Source: a virus
Length of the DNA stretch: 34,384 nucleotides
Reading direction: 5' to 3' (one strand)
IMG/VR virus record: IMGVR_UViG_3300028831_000812
Coordinates: 1 to 34,384 of that record
In this document: piece by piece, positions 8,101 through 16,349 of the stretch
Layout: the number at the start of each line of letters is the position of its first letter
How positions within the stretch are numbered: the first letter of the stretch is position 1
The notes under the pieces: model-generated
The model's database searches: none
The model's input: the letters and a program-made list of their open reading frames with translations, nothing else
Told to the model about the DNA's origin: nothing
Position numbers and translations under genes: made by a program

Positions 8101-11100
8101 TCACTCGGATTTGTCCATGTCAGAGCGACAGACGTGGCACCGGACGTACCGGCAAGAGCTGTAGGTGCCGCCGGCGCAACAGAATCGTAGGTCGAGGTAT
8201 AGGGCCCGGCCGTGGCGCTCCAATCCGATTCGTTGCCGAGCCTGTCCACGGCCATTACGCGCCACGAATAGGCGACGTTGGCCTCCACAGTGGTCTGCGC
8301 CCAAGTCCGGCCCTTGCGCGTCTTGGCGACGTGCTCCCAAACGCCGTCGATCAGGATTTCGGCAACGTAGGCGCCGATATCGCTTTCGGAATTCGCATTC
8401 CAAGTGAATTTCTCAGTGATGACCGGAAGGCCAGTCTTCATATCGATCGAAACCGACGAGGTGATCGGCGCGCCGCCGAATGTCGGAGCCGCAGGCGGAT
8501 CGGTTTCGAGATCGCCAGGCACCACCTCTGCCGCGGTCGACGTACTAACCGGAAGCCAATCGGTCCAGTTTGTTACTGTATCGCGAAACCCATTCGCACG
8601 ATATTTTGCGCGAACCTCATAAACCGTCCCCGGCATGATGTTGTGGCCGAGCGTCTCCGTACCGTCGTCAAAATCAGAACGTCCGCGCGCGACATTGCTG
8701 TCATCGGCCGCAAGCCTGACCTGATAGCGGACGTGATCGACGTTAAGGATGGGATAACCGTCACCATCGACAAGCGCCCAAGTCAGATGAAGGGTTGCGC
8801 GTTGACGCCCACCGGCACCGGTGATTGTCACGGCTTCGACTGCGAAGCCGATCATGTCTTGCGGCGGCGGCCATTTTCCTGTCGGCGTGTATTCGTAAGC
8901 GGTTACGGTCGAAATATCCTCGAGCCCGAGGCCAAAGATATTGACCGACACGAGTTTTACGTAGATCAGCTTCCCAATGTATTCGATCGGCAACGGAAAT
9001 TTGAAGATCGTACCATCGAGGCGGGCGAATTGGGTTCCCGAGGAATGAGCCGCGGCCTTGGTGCCGTATTGTCCGCGCCACAGATTGCTCAGGACGAAGT
9101 GGTGCGAGTTCGCATAGTCGTAGGTGATGTCCACCGCAGCGCCGGCGTCGGCCGCATTGAACGTGTAGAGGCCTTCTCCATCCTCGGTGTATTCGCTTGG
9201 TCCAGGGTGCGATCCGACAAATGTGAGGGCAGCGCCTCCATGGAAGCTGACTCCACCATCAGAATCGAAGGTGCTGTCATGGTTGACCGCAATTTCGTAT
9301 GGCGCCACCGCTGGAATATTGTGAGGCTCGGCCGAGGCCGTCGCGATCGAGAGCGTCGCGGTTTCGTAGGATAGTAGCTCGCCATCGACATAGCAGAGCG
9401 TGCGTCCGTTCTCGGCATCGTCGGCCGAGCCCGAACGCACCCGACCGTGGCTCTGCGTAAGATCGACGGAAAGCGTGTGACTCGTGTCAGGGTTGGCGCC
9501 GCCAAACGACGCCAGCGAACCAGTGATGACCCCCATACGGCAGGTGTTGGTGATGTTGTCGACATGTTCGTAAACATCGTCGTCGACCGAAAGATGGACC
9601 TGGCATCCACCCCAATTCGGATCGTAATCGCCGCCGCCGCCGCAGACCCCAATCCATATCTCTGGCGAACCCACCAAAAGGCTTGACGGCTCGAAAATGA
9701 TCGGCGTGTTGACGGCACTGGCTGGGGCCCGTGAATTGTGTGCCGTGCCGCTGCTTTTTTCCTTCTCGTATCGGACCGCTGTACCCGTGCCAAGGCGCAG
9801 TTCGTCTATATCGACGGTCAAATCGCCCTGATCATCTTCCTCGATCGACACGATGCGAAACGAGGCCTGCGCGTATTCCAGCAGCGGGACCGCGACAGTG
9901 ACGTTGTCCATTGGATCATATGGGCAAAAGGTGACCGGCAGTTTGAACGTGGCCGAATTACGGTTGTAGAGGCCTTTCTGCAAAATGAGATGCGCGATGA
10001 TGGCGCCGACCTCTGTGCCGATGATCTCATGCGCGGTGACTGTACTGTCGATGCGCCTGGTCAGCGCATTCTCGATGGCGCTTTGGTCCCATGCTGGGAT
10101 CGGCAAATAAGAGAAATTCCCGTCCTCGGACGTGATCTCAAGGTTGACGACGTTCTTTGCTTCAGCCGGATCGGTGCGCGACACCGAAAATGGCGCATCA
10201 CCACTCTGCTCCAGAAAGTCGTCTGCGCTCAAGTCGACGACTGCGGCGAGATCTGGAAGATACGTGACACCATTTGCGGTGATCGTTTCGTCGCCGTACG
10301 GAATGAATTTCAGTTTCTCGCCTGACCAAACCGCCGCGCAGTTGCAGAGTTGCAGCCAACGATCAAGGATAGATGATGCGGTTTCCTGGCTGGTAAGCGC
10401 CACGCCCATACCGATGCCAAGGGCGCGGAGATAGGTTTGCAGGCTGGCGTCGCCCGTTGTGGTCGCGGCGTCCGTGGAAAGCAGCGTGTCGGTATCGAAG
10501 GAGTTGGCGAAGCCCGGCACGCCGTATTGTTCACTCGACAGAAAATCCTGGATGACTAGCGCCATATCGGCTGTGGCTATGCCACTAGGCGCACACCACG
10601 ACGCTTCGAACCCGGTCGTACGGACGCAGAGAACATTATGCTGGGGCAGCGCCGCTGACGGCCCGAGATCGTAATTCTCGATCACGATGATGGCCGTTCC
10701 AGGATAGCCGAAGGCATCTTCCGGGTGAGCGTGCTCTAGGTACGACCAGGGCGCCTGCTCAGGATATGTGCCAGGGATAAGCGTCATCCCGAGCTCGGCG
10801 AGCGTTGACGTGCCCTGGTCGACAAAAACCTTCGGCACAGAGTCAACGACGCCTTCACACAACATCAATTCGACCGAAGCGGTGTAATCGGCAATCTCGG
10901 CGCCTTTCCCACCGCCCTTGCCGCCGGCACTGACACTCTTGTTGTGCTTTGTAAAATCGCCGTACCAGCCGACGTTCGGCGCGATCTTCACCGTCCCCCA
11001 AACTACGGGGATCGGCAGCGTATTGACCGACGTCTGAATTTGCAGGCCCGTGTACGCTGGCGTCTTATTGGTCGGCAGGTTTGCTCCAAATAGAACGCTC

Positions 11101-11102
11101 AT
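5139..11102 (-). CDS. Giant tail tip / central fibre protein (gpJ-like, GTA g15-like)
   Basis: 1987 residues. The N-terminal ~450 residues resemble tail-tip hub proteins of the gpJ/GTA 'megatron' class. They start MSVLFGANLP and contain a hub-type segment near residue 390-440 with CPYDPMDNVTVAVPL and an acidic 'EEDDQGDLTVDIDELRLG' stretch. Residues ~840-1300 are fibronectin type III-like domains arranged as a duplicated module. After ~1330 come fibre repeats, including the paired phrases GKFGSGDYGFKIWDSDG (~1358) and GKFASGDYGIKVWDTHGN (~1500). Next is a collar-like stretch (GDQTITLTGDVTGSGTGSF, ~1771) and a C-terminal beta-rich domain that probably binds the receptor. Its start overlaps the NlpC/P60 stop (ATGA, 11099-11102). 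The protein should join the tail tube end to the host-recognition fibre in a single polypeptide. Confidence 0.88.
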   Translation of the reverse strand: MSVLFGANLPTNKTPAYTGLQIQTSVNTLPIPVVWGTVKIAPNVGWYGDFTKHNKSVSAGGKGGGKGAEIADYTASVELMLCEGVVDSVPKVFVDQGTSTLAELGMTLIPGTYPEQAPWSYLEHAHPEDAFGYPGTAIIVIENYDLGPSAALPQHNVLCVRTTGFEASWCAPSGIATADMALVIQDFLSSEQYGVPGFANSFDTDTLLSTDAATTTGDASLQTYLRALGIGMGVALTSQETASSILDRWLQLCNCAAVWSGEKLKFIPYGDETITANGVTYLPDLAAVVDLSADDFLEQSGDAPFSVSRTDPAEAKNVVNLEITSEDGNFSYLPIPAWDQSAIENALTRRIDSTVTAHEIIGTEVGAIIAHLILQKGLYNRNSATFKLPVTFCPYDPMDNVTVAVPLLEYAQASFRIVSIEEDDQGDLTVDIDELRLGTGTAVRYEKEKSSGTAHNSRAPASAVNTPIIFEPSSLLVGSPEIWIGVCGGGGDYDPNWGGCQVHLSVDDDVYEHVDNITNTCRMGVITGSLASFGGANPDTSHTLSVDLTQSHGRVRSGSADDAENGRTLCYVDGELLSYETATLSIATASAEPHNIPAVAPYEIAVNHDSTFDSDGGVSFHGGAALTFVGSHPGPSEYTEDGEGLYTFNAADAGAAVDITYDYANSHHFVLSNLWRGQYGTKAAAHSSGTQFARLDGTIFKFPLPIEYIGKLIYVKLVSVNIFGLGLEDISTVTAYEYTPTGKWPPPQDMIGFAVEAVTITGAGGRQRATLHLTWALVDGDGYPILNVDHVRYQVRLAADDSNVARGRSDFDDGTETLGHNIMPGTVYEVRAKYRANGFRDTVTNWTDWLPVSTSTAAEVVPGDLETDPPAAPTFGGAPITSSVSIDMKTGLPVITEKFTWNANSESDIGAYVAEILIDGVWEHVAKTRKGRTWAQTTVEANVAYSWRVMAVDRLGNESDWSATAGPYTSTYDSVAPAAPTALAGTSGATSVALTWTNPSDDDLDKIEIWETPTNASPDPVADIAYRINVLQGHKVAKGAYTRGAMATGSSKYYRLRAIDKSGNVSAFTAAAGPYGPALVTVDDLDATAPATPTFGGSPFTSAGGADPKTGLPVVFVTFTWNANSEADLGSYGIMVQEGSGSFEHRGRVDSDSTSFTFPTKSNTAYSAKVRAIDRLGNKSAFSSVAGPYTSTYDATAPSAPTWVSITGKLHHVSLRWLNSSDADLTLIEIWETPTNVAPDPVADATNYLIATVPARIGKRQSHPRGGLASGASNYYWLRSIDNSGNASAFSSSSLGSTAQVVNADVTDNTLAGGKLLDGDTWTKTLHLGEAGRLFIDGPNARITANDGTFDRAQFGKFGSGDYGFKIWDSDGTLVFRSDSSGTLISGFKIGADYIRDAANSFGLASTVTGADDVRFWAGASFANRGIATFRLYESGLLFATGATISGAITATSGAIGGFGIDTTKISSSGGEIVIDSSNKRLDVFQADGTTLRVRVGKFASGDYGIKVWDTHGNLILALTDGATSFDGAAITAGTVVLGKLADMTGPAVLGKASGTGAPAAISTATDGQILRRSGGSLGFGSIDLSASAAVGTSILAGANGGTNNAFMQFSGPATSLKTYTLPNTSDTIACLGSAQTFSADQTFTGKAIVPSDGTFRFDDPNSSFFWLLKIGTDGTALTANKDINVPIKQNANTTLAAISDVGDQTFLGNIFFNGTLKILASGANYLNIIPVLDANRALTLDLTGGGSTFTLAGKNLTLTANATLGGTSSGNNTGDQTITLTGDVTGSGTGSFAATIGANKVTLAKMATIAASRFIGGAADAADPATPTALNPTQARTILGIFPNRVNADFDVTSSTTMADVTGLTQAILAGVRYGFRAVLHFDANASGGYKFDISAGQPTPSALTATNIIYNVQVFLDSGTFTGSRKTALDTAFGSTTAGPGVAIIWGELLVGVAGTISVAFAQNASFGTKSTIKRGSTFDVWEIP
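7215..8560 (-). repeat. Tandem duplication of a fibronectin-III pair within the tail-tip gene
   Basis: Two consecutive modules of about 660-670 bp (about 220 residues) are related at both protein and DNA level. Each contains VDRLGN / IDRLGN, then AGPYTSTYD, then IEIWETPTN with PDPVAD, and a closing YYxLRxIDxSGN. The DNA near 7521-7594 matches 8181-8252, and 7231-7285 matches 7901-7955. This is an internal segmental duplication of the stalk domains and may lengthen the fibre. Confidence 0.8.
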
Positions 11103-11563
11103 GTCGCGGCCGACCTTGCCCAGTAGCTAAAAAACCGCCGTGGGTATTTCGGATCATTAAAGATGCCCTGCAGCGAGACATCGGATTCGACAACCATTCC
11201 AGCCTTCTGGAAGGCGTGGATGACTTTCGGCCATACCGAAACAATTCCGCCGTGGGCGTAGAGGCGGCCGACTTTGTAGACGACGACATCGCCTGGAAGC
11301 GGAGGGCCGGCGATTTCTCTGCCGCCGCACCGATAGATGATCTCGAGGTACTTTTCCTCATTGCGGTGAAGAAACCACGTCCGCGAATAGGGGCGCGGAT
11401 CGAAGGGTTCAACTAGGCCTGTATCGACGAATGCCCGGACCAAAAACATCCCGCAATCCACGCCAGCATGCTTGATGTCGGCGCTGTCGCAATATGGCGT
11501 GCGGAGCCAAGTGCTGGCTTCGGCGACGACGGCGGCGCGCTGTGAACGCTCCAATTCGTTCAT
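11099..11563 (-). CDS. NlpC/P60 tail peptidase (GTA g14-like)
   Basis: 154 residues starting MNELERSQRA at 11563. NlpC/P60 cysteine peptidase features are visible: catalytic Cys37 in HAGVDCGMFL, His104 in LYAHGGIV, and a third polar residue likely His116 in KVIHAFQKAG. The motif LPGDVVVYKVG is also typical. Such proteins sit in the tail tip and cut peptide bonds in peptidoglycan so DNA can pass during entry. Order (DUF2460, DUF2163, NlpC/P60, giant tip protein) and length match GTA-type tail modules. The start is uncertain because the ribosome site (GAGG) is ~10 nt away; an in-frame upstream start at 11617 would overlap the opposing gene's start. Confidence 0.85.
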   Translation of the reverse strand: MNELERSQRAAVVAEASTWLRTPYCDSADIKHAGVDCGMFLVRAFVDTGLVEPFDPRPYSRTWFLHRNEEKYLEIIYRCGGREIAGPPLPGDVVVYKVGRLYAHGGIVSVWPKVIHAFQKAGMVVESDVSLQGIFNDPKYPRRFFSYWARSAAT

Positions 11564-11587
11564 TTCTGGCGCGCCTCGTGATAGACT
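11559..11587 (+). promoter_or_regulatory. Possible plus-strand promoter for the gene at 11611
   Basis: A weak -35 (TTCATT, 11559-11564), a 17-bp spacer, then TAGACT (11582-11587) preceded by TG one base upstream, which gives an extended -10 element. It would start transcription near 11594, just before the Shine-Dalgarno of the plus-strand gene. Pattern match only. Confidence 0.35.
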
Positions 11588-11610
11588 GTTGGCTGATTTG
11601 GAGGTTAGCC

Positions 11611-12000
11611 ATGCCAAAGTTCAGAGATCTCGGCGTCCAAATGGTGCGCGGCAAGCGCACATTCGACATGATCCGCGTCGATAGAGATCCGGAGAAAGGC
11701 CAATACGCCTTCGACGAAGAAACCGGCGTCTACACCTTTGCGCGGGCCGATAGCGTTAAGCGCGGCCAAAGGAACCCCCAGCGCGTTCAGTTGAATTACC
11801 TGATGACGGGAGCGTTGGCGACGATTAGCTGCCTAAACGCCCATGATTGGCGGCGGCACGCGCGGGAAGCCTCGGAAATGGGACAAGTTATTGAGCTTGG
11901 TGCAACCACCCGCCGGCGTATGATCGCAGCCGGGATAGACGTGAAAGGTGTCACCCACATGCGGCGCTGCCGGCATGGCGTCCGCCATCGTCAAGAGTGA
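11611..12000 (+). CDS. Counter-strand small protein, unknown function
   Basis: Starts MPKFRDLGVQMVRGKRTFD at 11611 with an excellent ribosome site (GGAGG, 7 nt upstream) on the plus strand, opposite to the tail operon. The first ~73 residues fill the gap between the NlpC/P60 and DUF2163 genes. They form a small charged domain with the phrase VDRDPEKGQYAFDEETGVYTF, typical of a beta-rich fold. The open frame continues to 12000 (129 residues), so the C-terminal ~56 residues are antisense to the conserved end of DUF2163. No family is recognised. A moron-type accessory gene is the likely nature. The C-terminal extension may be a readthrough into antisense sequence after loss of the original stop. 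Confidence 0.6.
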   Translation: MPKFRDLGVQMVRGKRTFDMIRVDRDPEKGQYAFDEETGVYTFARADSVKRGQRNPQRVQLNYLMTGALATISCLNAHDWRRHAREASEMGQVIELGATTRRRMIAAGIDVKGVTHMRRCRHGVRHRQE

Positions 12001-12762
12001 GCCTGTGGACGACTTCACCGTCAGATTTTGACCCGCAAGCTGACCCGTGAGGAATGTCACGGTGCCCTGCTCGAAATAGCCATCGGCGTGCGCGTCGGTC
12101 CAATGGATCGCGTATTGCGTGGATCCCGAACCGACAGTTCCGTTAACGGCAAAGGCGCTTTTGATGAGCGTGCAGCCGCTATCGAAAAGAACATGCATGC
12201 AGGTCGGCTGATAGATATTGCGCGGATAGGGCGTGTCGAGCCGGACCAAATCGGATTTCACGCGCAACTGGGCCTCAGAGTAACCGATTTTTCCGATTGT
12301 CGAGACGAAGCCATGAAAGCGGGTGACGGCGCCGATCGCGGGCAAGCCCCACGCCCATAGGAACGCTGTTTCGCGTTGGATCGTAGCGTTGTCGAACACG
12401 CCGGCCCGCATCGCGACCAGAGCGGGCAGACCTTGGATCAGTTCACTGGCGGTCGCATAGATCGTGATTTCCTGCTCATCAACATCGAGCCCGATTTTCA
12501 GGGAGGATTTCAGACCCTGGATGCGGATCGCATTCGCGACGAAGACAGCTGGGGTGATCCCGATGGTATCGGGAAGCGAAAAGTTCGAAAGCCAATCGGT
12601 GCGGTTCGGGTCCTCGCCGCGGTAAATTGTGACGGGAACGTCGGCATTGGTGTAGCGATAGACCGTTCCATCGGCGAGCGTCAGCGTGAAGCAATCCGGT
12701 GGGATGACGCTTTGCGGCTTGGTCGCGAGATAGGCGCGCAGCCGCGCCGTCGTCGCTTTCAC
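11833..12762 (-). CDS. DUF2163 / BR0599-type tail tip protein (GTA g13-like)
   Basis: 309 residues starting from a GTG at 12762 that overlaps the DUF2460 stop (GTGA, 12759-12762). The N-terminal domain (ADGTVYRYTNAD, YRGEDPNRTDWLS) and the C-terminal cysteine-containing domain (CDHTPAGGCTKLNN then FRGFPRVP) are hallmarks of DUF2163 proteins with a BR0599-type end. The conserved Cys residues in YQPTCMHVLFDSGC and near the C terminus may bind metal. In gene transfer agents this protein forms part of the baseplate/hub ring between distal tail protein and tip. The 3' end is overlapped on the other strand by the gene at 11611-12000. Confidence 0.85.
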   Translation of the reverse strand: MKATTARLRAYLATKPQSVIPPDCFTLTLADGTVYRYTNADVPVTIYRGEDPNRTDWLSNFSLPDTIGITPAVFVANAIRIQGLKSSLKIGLDVDEQEITIYATASELIQGLPALVAMRAGVFDNATIQRETAFLWAWGLPAIGAVTRFHGFVSTIGKIGYSEAQLRVKSDLVRLDTPYPRNIYQPTCMHVLFDSGCTLIKSAFAVNGTVGSGSTQYAIHWTDAHADGYFEQGTVTFLTGQLAGQNLTVKSSTGSLLTMADAMPAAPHVGDTFHVYPGCDHTPAGGCTKLNNLSHFRGFPRVPPPIMGV

Positions 12763-13406
12763 GGTTTCACCGTAACCAACTTTATCGAATCGGCCGACCA
12801 GATCATGCGGCCGTTCACCATGAGATCGAGCATATCGTCTTCAAACGCGCACACGAAATACCAAGTGTAGTCGGCCCTCACGTTTTTGCCAGCGGCCGGC
12901 GCCGTGTGGAACTGGATGACGTTTGGCGACACAAGATCGTAAGTGCTGGCGTCCTGCAGCACGCCATCAACATAAACCTTGAGGCCGCTCGCCTTGATGG
13001 CGCCGACAGGTTCGGCGTAATCGTCAACGTAATCGGTTTGGATGGTGCGCGTGCCGATGAAAATTGTGTTTGCGCCATCGCCAACGCCGAGCAGTTGGCC
13101 TGTGACGGTGGAATCGGCGTCATTGGCGGTATAATCAGATTTCTTGACGTAGAAGGTTCCATACTGCCCGCCCATCGCACCGAATAGGGCTTGGAGCGCT
13201 TGCTGCGATTGTTTGCCGAGACCATCGGCAACGGAATCCGATGACAGTCCGGCATATTTGAGTTCGATGTGATAGATAGGTACAGCGAACATCGACACCG
13301 CGGTACGTCGCCCCGACGACGCACGTTTCACCAGCGTCGAGGTCTCCATGATTTCGTTTGTAGGCCAGGAACGTCCCGGCAGTTTCGGGAAAAGCGGGAG
13401 CGTCAT
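12759..13406 (-). CDS. DUF2460 distal tail protein (GTA g12-like)
   Basis: 215 residues: LFPKLPGRSWPTNEIMETSTLVKRASSG-type N terminus, then a middle section with DYTANDADSTVTGQLLGVGDG and a C-terminal DDMLDLMVNGRMIW. This is the DUF2460 family of distal tail/baseplate ring proteins. ATGA overlap with the tape measure (13403-13406) and GTGA overlap with DUF2163 place it at the tube-to-tip junction. It carries an insert around residues 95-175 (VYVDGVLQDASTYDL and similar) that looks like a small beta domain found in many phage tip proteins. Confidence 0.85.
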   Translation of the reverse strand: MTLPLFPKLPGRSWPTNEIMETSTLVKRASSGRRTAVSMFAVPIYHIELKYAGLSSDSVADGLGKQSQQALQALFGAMGGQYGTFYVKKSDYTANDADSTVTGQLLGVGDGANTIFIGTRTIQTDYVDDYAEPVGAIKASGLKVYVDGVLQDASTYDLVSPNVIQFHTAPAAGKNVRADYTWYFVCAFEDDMLDLMVNGRMIWSADSIKLVTVKP

Positions 13407-16318
13407 GAATGCTTCACCGCATTGCGCATGGAGTTTTCGATAACTTTCTCGATCTTCCGACGCTCTCCTGGATTGCGCAGAATGTCATCGGCTGACGCCT
13501 TGGTAAGATTCCAATAATGTTTATGGTAATGCGCGGCGCCGGCGAGACTGCCGTCGAACTTTGACCTGCTTCCGGCCATGTCACGAACCGCATCGGCGGT
13601 GCCCGCATCAAGCACCATTTCCTTGTAATGCAGTTCGGTGAGCTGCCGAGAGACAGGTACCATCGTTTGGCCGCCTTCGGCAGAAATCACATCCCAGGCC
13701 GCAACGGCTGCAAATGTCACGCCGGCCGCTATGGGGGCGAGCGCGAGATTTGCTGGCGGCGGGATGCTTTCCATGACGCTTTTGTACGCCTGAGCGGCGC
13801 TCACGTAAGCGGCGTTCAAAATGGACTTCGAATCCGCTGCGGCGCCGATGGCATTTGAAGCTCCGACCGATGCTGCCTTGATGCCGACCTTCGCGGCCTC
13901 ACCCGCTGCAATTGCCGCGACCTGCGCAGATTCACCTGCAGTCACTGCCGTCGTGTTGGCAGCTTCACCGGCGGCAACTGTCGCGGTTTTCGTCGCCGTT
14001 GACGCTTGAACTGCGATGGTTTTGCCTGTCAGAAGACGGATGAGTTCGGAAAAGCCGCCATGCTCAGCCGCGTTTTCGGCATGAACCCCTTCAAGAGCGA
14101 GCAATTCTCGTTCGGTCCAATATTTCAAGTCATCGGCTAGCATTTGCTGCAGGAATTGCAGCCCGGCTTGGCGTAAGGTCTGACCCAGGGTTTGCTGTCT
14201 AGAGAACAGACCACCGATAAGCGTGTCCTCGGCCGAAAAGACGCGCGAGTTAAGCCGGCCCCATTCCTCGACCTGAATATCAAGGCCACGACGCGTGATG
14301 TCATCCAACCGCTTTTGATGTTCGGATGTCGCCTCTTCGATCTGCTTGTTGACTTGACGAACGATGTCGAGATTGTCGCCGGCTGCCTTCAGCGCAACCG
14401 CGAGGCTACCGCGCACCGCTGCATCGCGGGCATTTTCGACCTTCGTGGCGAGCGCAACTTCTTCGGAGGATGTGAGGTTGAAATACCTCGCCTCTTGGTC
14501 AAGCGCGCGCATTTGCGATTGCGCCGAGTCATTCGCGGCCTTGATCCTGGTGGCTGCAGTAGCCTGGGCATCGCGAGCGGCAGCATCGGCCAGCGCACGT
14601 TGGTCACGGATCAGAGCGTCGTTCGCTGCATGCGCCTGGGCGCTTCGTTCGCCATAGGCGGAAACCGCATAGGCAAGCCATTTTCGATCAGCGTCTATCC
14701 GTTCCTGCGAACCCTCACGTGCGCGCTGTGATTCTTCTTCGAGTTCACGAATGACCTCGTTCCTAGCTTCTTTCGAGACGGCGATGGCGACGGTGGCCTG
14801 TTGTTGATGCAGCGCAGACAGCTTGGCATTGAGATCCCGCTCTACTGAGAGGCGATCTTCCGCCGTTAGTCTGTGGTCGGCGAGCAACGCACGGTCTGCG
14901 GCGATCTCTGCGTTGGCGCGCGCTTGACCGATCAGCCCACCAGCATCGGCGCTCGCTCGCGCTGCTGCAATCAGGTCGGCACTGCTACGCCGAGCTAGCT
15001 CAGCCCGCTTCTGCCCCAAGTCGCGGTCAATTTCCTCCATCAGCTTAGCATTCGTGCCTGCCGCGGCACGCTGGGCTTGCAAAAACTCAATCTGCCTTGC
15101 GAGAATCTGCGAATTCGTCAAATCTGTTCGCTGTGCCAAATCTTGCAGTCCTCGGTTCACCGTTTCCGAGGAACTCGTTACAGCCTTTGGGCGGGATGCC
15201 TCGGCCGCAGCGGCGCGAGCGATCTGGTCGGCAAGTGCCCCGTAGCGACCGGCCAGCACTTCCAAGACATATTGCTGGCGGAGTTCAATGGGAACGCCCT
15301 GTTCAAGAGCGCCCATATAGAGTGAGAATTGCGTATAGGATTGAAAAATACCTGTGTTTGCATCAGCGATCGATGGAACCATCGCGCGATATTTTTCGTC
15401 AAGCGCACGCAGCATCAGGCTTAAGGTGCCGCTCGCATCGCCAGCTGCGACAGCTCTGTTTACCTGCTCCGTCAGCGCCGGCGAAACGTTGTGTAGCGCA
15501 ACGATGAACTCTCTAGCGGATGCAAGTGGGTCGGCAAAGGCATGAACGATTGCGTCTTTCGCCGTTCCCATGTCCACGTTCGCTGCGGATGAATAGGCCG
15601 CAACCGCTGCCGTCATTCCACGGAACTCTTCTTCCGTCACATCCTTGAGTGAAAGGATCGCTTGTGCAGTCTGGCTCGCATCCTCGCCGGAGATGTTCGG
15701 CAACTGATCAAGCTGCTTCACCATCTCTTCGATTGCGTCGACATCGACTTTAAAATTACCTGCAAAATCCGCAGCTAGCTTCAAGTGCTCCGCGGCTTCA
15801 GCTGCAACAACCTCTTCCGCTGCCATATAGGCAATGGCACCGCCGGCAGCTACCGCTGCTGCACTGATGGCAACAATGGATCCACCAATATTTGCGACTG
15901 CAGCACTGACGCTCGCGGCGGCGGTTTCCAAACCACCCATTCGACTAGCCATAACGACAAGCGTTCCGGGGATGCGGGAAAAATTTCCCTGCATCACTTC
16001 ATGGCCGAGGCGAACGTATTCCTGGATCGCGCCCGATGTAGTGAGGTTCAGGCCCTTGGTTGCGCCCTCGGCTTCCTCAGCTCCGCGAGCCGCGCTCAAA
16101 AGCGCGTCTTTTCCAGTCTTCCCAGCTTCTAACGCATCGCCACTCAGCTTGCGGAGATCACCGTCGGCCGCTTTTAACGCCTCAGAGAATTGCTTCGCAC
16201 TAACAGTCCCCGCGGTGCCGAGTTTGCTGATTTCGGCGTTTGCCTGAGCCGTTGACGCGGACAGAGACGCATCGATTGACCCGGTAATTCGGATTTCAAC
16301 TCTGCCTTCATCGGACAT
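13403..16318 (-). CDS. Tail tape measure protein
   Basis: 971 residues from the ATG at 16318 (MSDEGRVEIRITGSID). A start at 16351 is possible but would lie inside the opposing gene's leader. The protein is almost entirely helical and Ala/Glu/Arg-rich, with a hydrophobic segment around residues 150-180 (AAVAAGGAIAYMAAEE) and a Gly/Ala-rich hydrophobic region near the C terminus (PPANLALAPIAAGVTFAAVAAW). This fits tape measure proteins that set tail length and are ejected ahead of DNA. At the family's usual ~1.5 angstrom per residue it would predict a tail of roughly 145 nm, which is an inference. Gene order (chaperone, tape measure, DUF2460) supports the call. Confidence 0.88.
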   Translation of the reverse strand: MSDEGRVEIRITGSIDASLSASTAQANAEISKLGTAGTVSAKQFSEALKAADGDLRKLSGDALEAGKTGKDALLSAARGAEEAEGATKGLNLTTSGAIQEYVRLGHEVMQGNFSRIPGTLVVMASRMGGLETAAASVSAAVANIGGSIVAISAAAVAAGGAIAYMAAEEVVAAEAAEHLKLAADFAGNFKVDVDAIEEMVKQLDQLPNISGEDASQTAQAILSLKDVTEEEFRGMTAAVAAYSSAANVDMGTAKDAIVHAFADPLASAREFIVALHNVSPALTEQVNRAVAAGDASGTLSLMLRALDEKYRAMVPSIADANTGIFQSYTQFSLYMGALEQGVPIELRQQYVLEVLAGRYGALADQIARAAAAEASRPKAVTSSSETVNRGLQDLAQRTDLTNSQILARQIEFLQAQRAAAGTNAKLMEEIDRDLGQKRAELARRSSADLIAAARASADAGGLIGQARANAEIAADRALLADHRLTAEDRLSVERDLNAKLSALHQQQATVAIAVSKEARNEVIRELEEESQRAREGSQERIDADRKWLAYAVSAYGERSAQAHAANDALIRDQRALADAAARDAQATAATRIKAANDSAQSQMRALDQEARYFNLTSSEEVALATKVENARDAAVRGSLAVALKAAGDNLDIVRQVNKQIEEATSEHQKRLDDITRRGLDIQVEEWGRLNSRVFSAEDTLIGGLFSRQQTLGQTLRQAGLQFLQQMLADDLKYWTERELLALEGVHAENAAEHGGFSELIRLLTGKTIAVQASTATKTATVAAGEAANTTAVTAGESAQVAAIAAGEAAKVGIKAASVGASNAIGAAADSKSILNAAYVSAAQAYKSVMESIPPPANLALAPIAAGVTFAAVAAWDVISAEGGQTMVPVSRQLTELHYKEMVLDAGTADAVRDMAGSRSKFDGSLAGAAHYHKHYWNLTKASADDILRNPGERRKIEKVIENSMRNAVKHS

Positions 16319-16323
16319 ATAGT
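16295..16323 (+). promoter_or_regulatory. Possible promoter for the zinc-ribbon gene
   Basis: A strong -10 match TATAGT (16318-16323) lies 17 bp after a weak -35 TTCAAC (16295-16300), on the plus strand. A start near 16330 would give a short leader before the ATG at 16350. Pattern match only. Confidence 0.35.
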
Positions 16324-16328
16324 GCGCG

Positions 16329-16346
16329 CCCTTTTTGGAGGGCGAT
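16329..16346. promoter_or_regulatory. Inverted repeat containing both divergent ribosome sites
   Basis: CGCCCT and AGGGCG flank a 6-nt loop (TTTTGG) in the 31-bp gap between the tape measure start (minus) and the zinc-ribbon gene start (plus). On the minus strand the repeat contains AAGGG, the likely ribosome site of the tape measure gene. On the plus strand it contains GGAGGG, the ribosome site of the zinc-ribbon gene. A hairpin in either mRNA would cover its own ribosome site. The symmetry is seen; any regulatory effect is inferred. Confidence 0.5.
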
Positions 16347-16349
16347 CCC

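Noticed and set aside
8001-9374. Plus-strand open frame of ~457 codons inside the tail-tip gene
   Set aside because: Basic, Arg-rich translation typical of antisense to a coding frame; the minus-strand protein has clear domains there.
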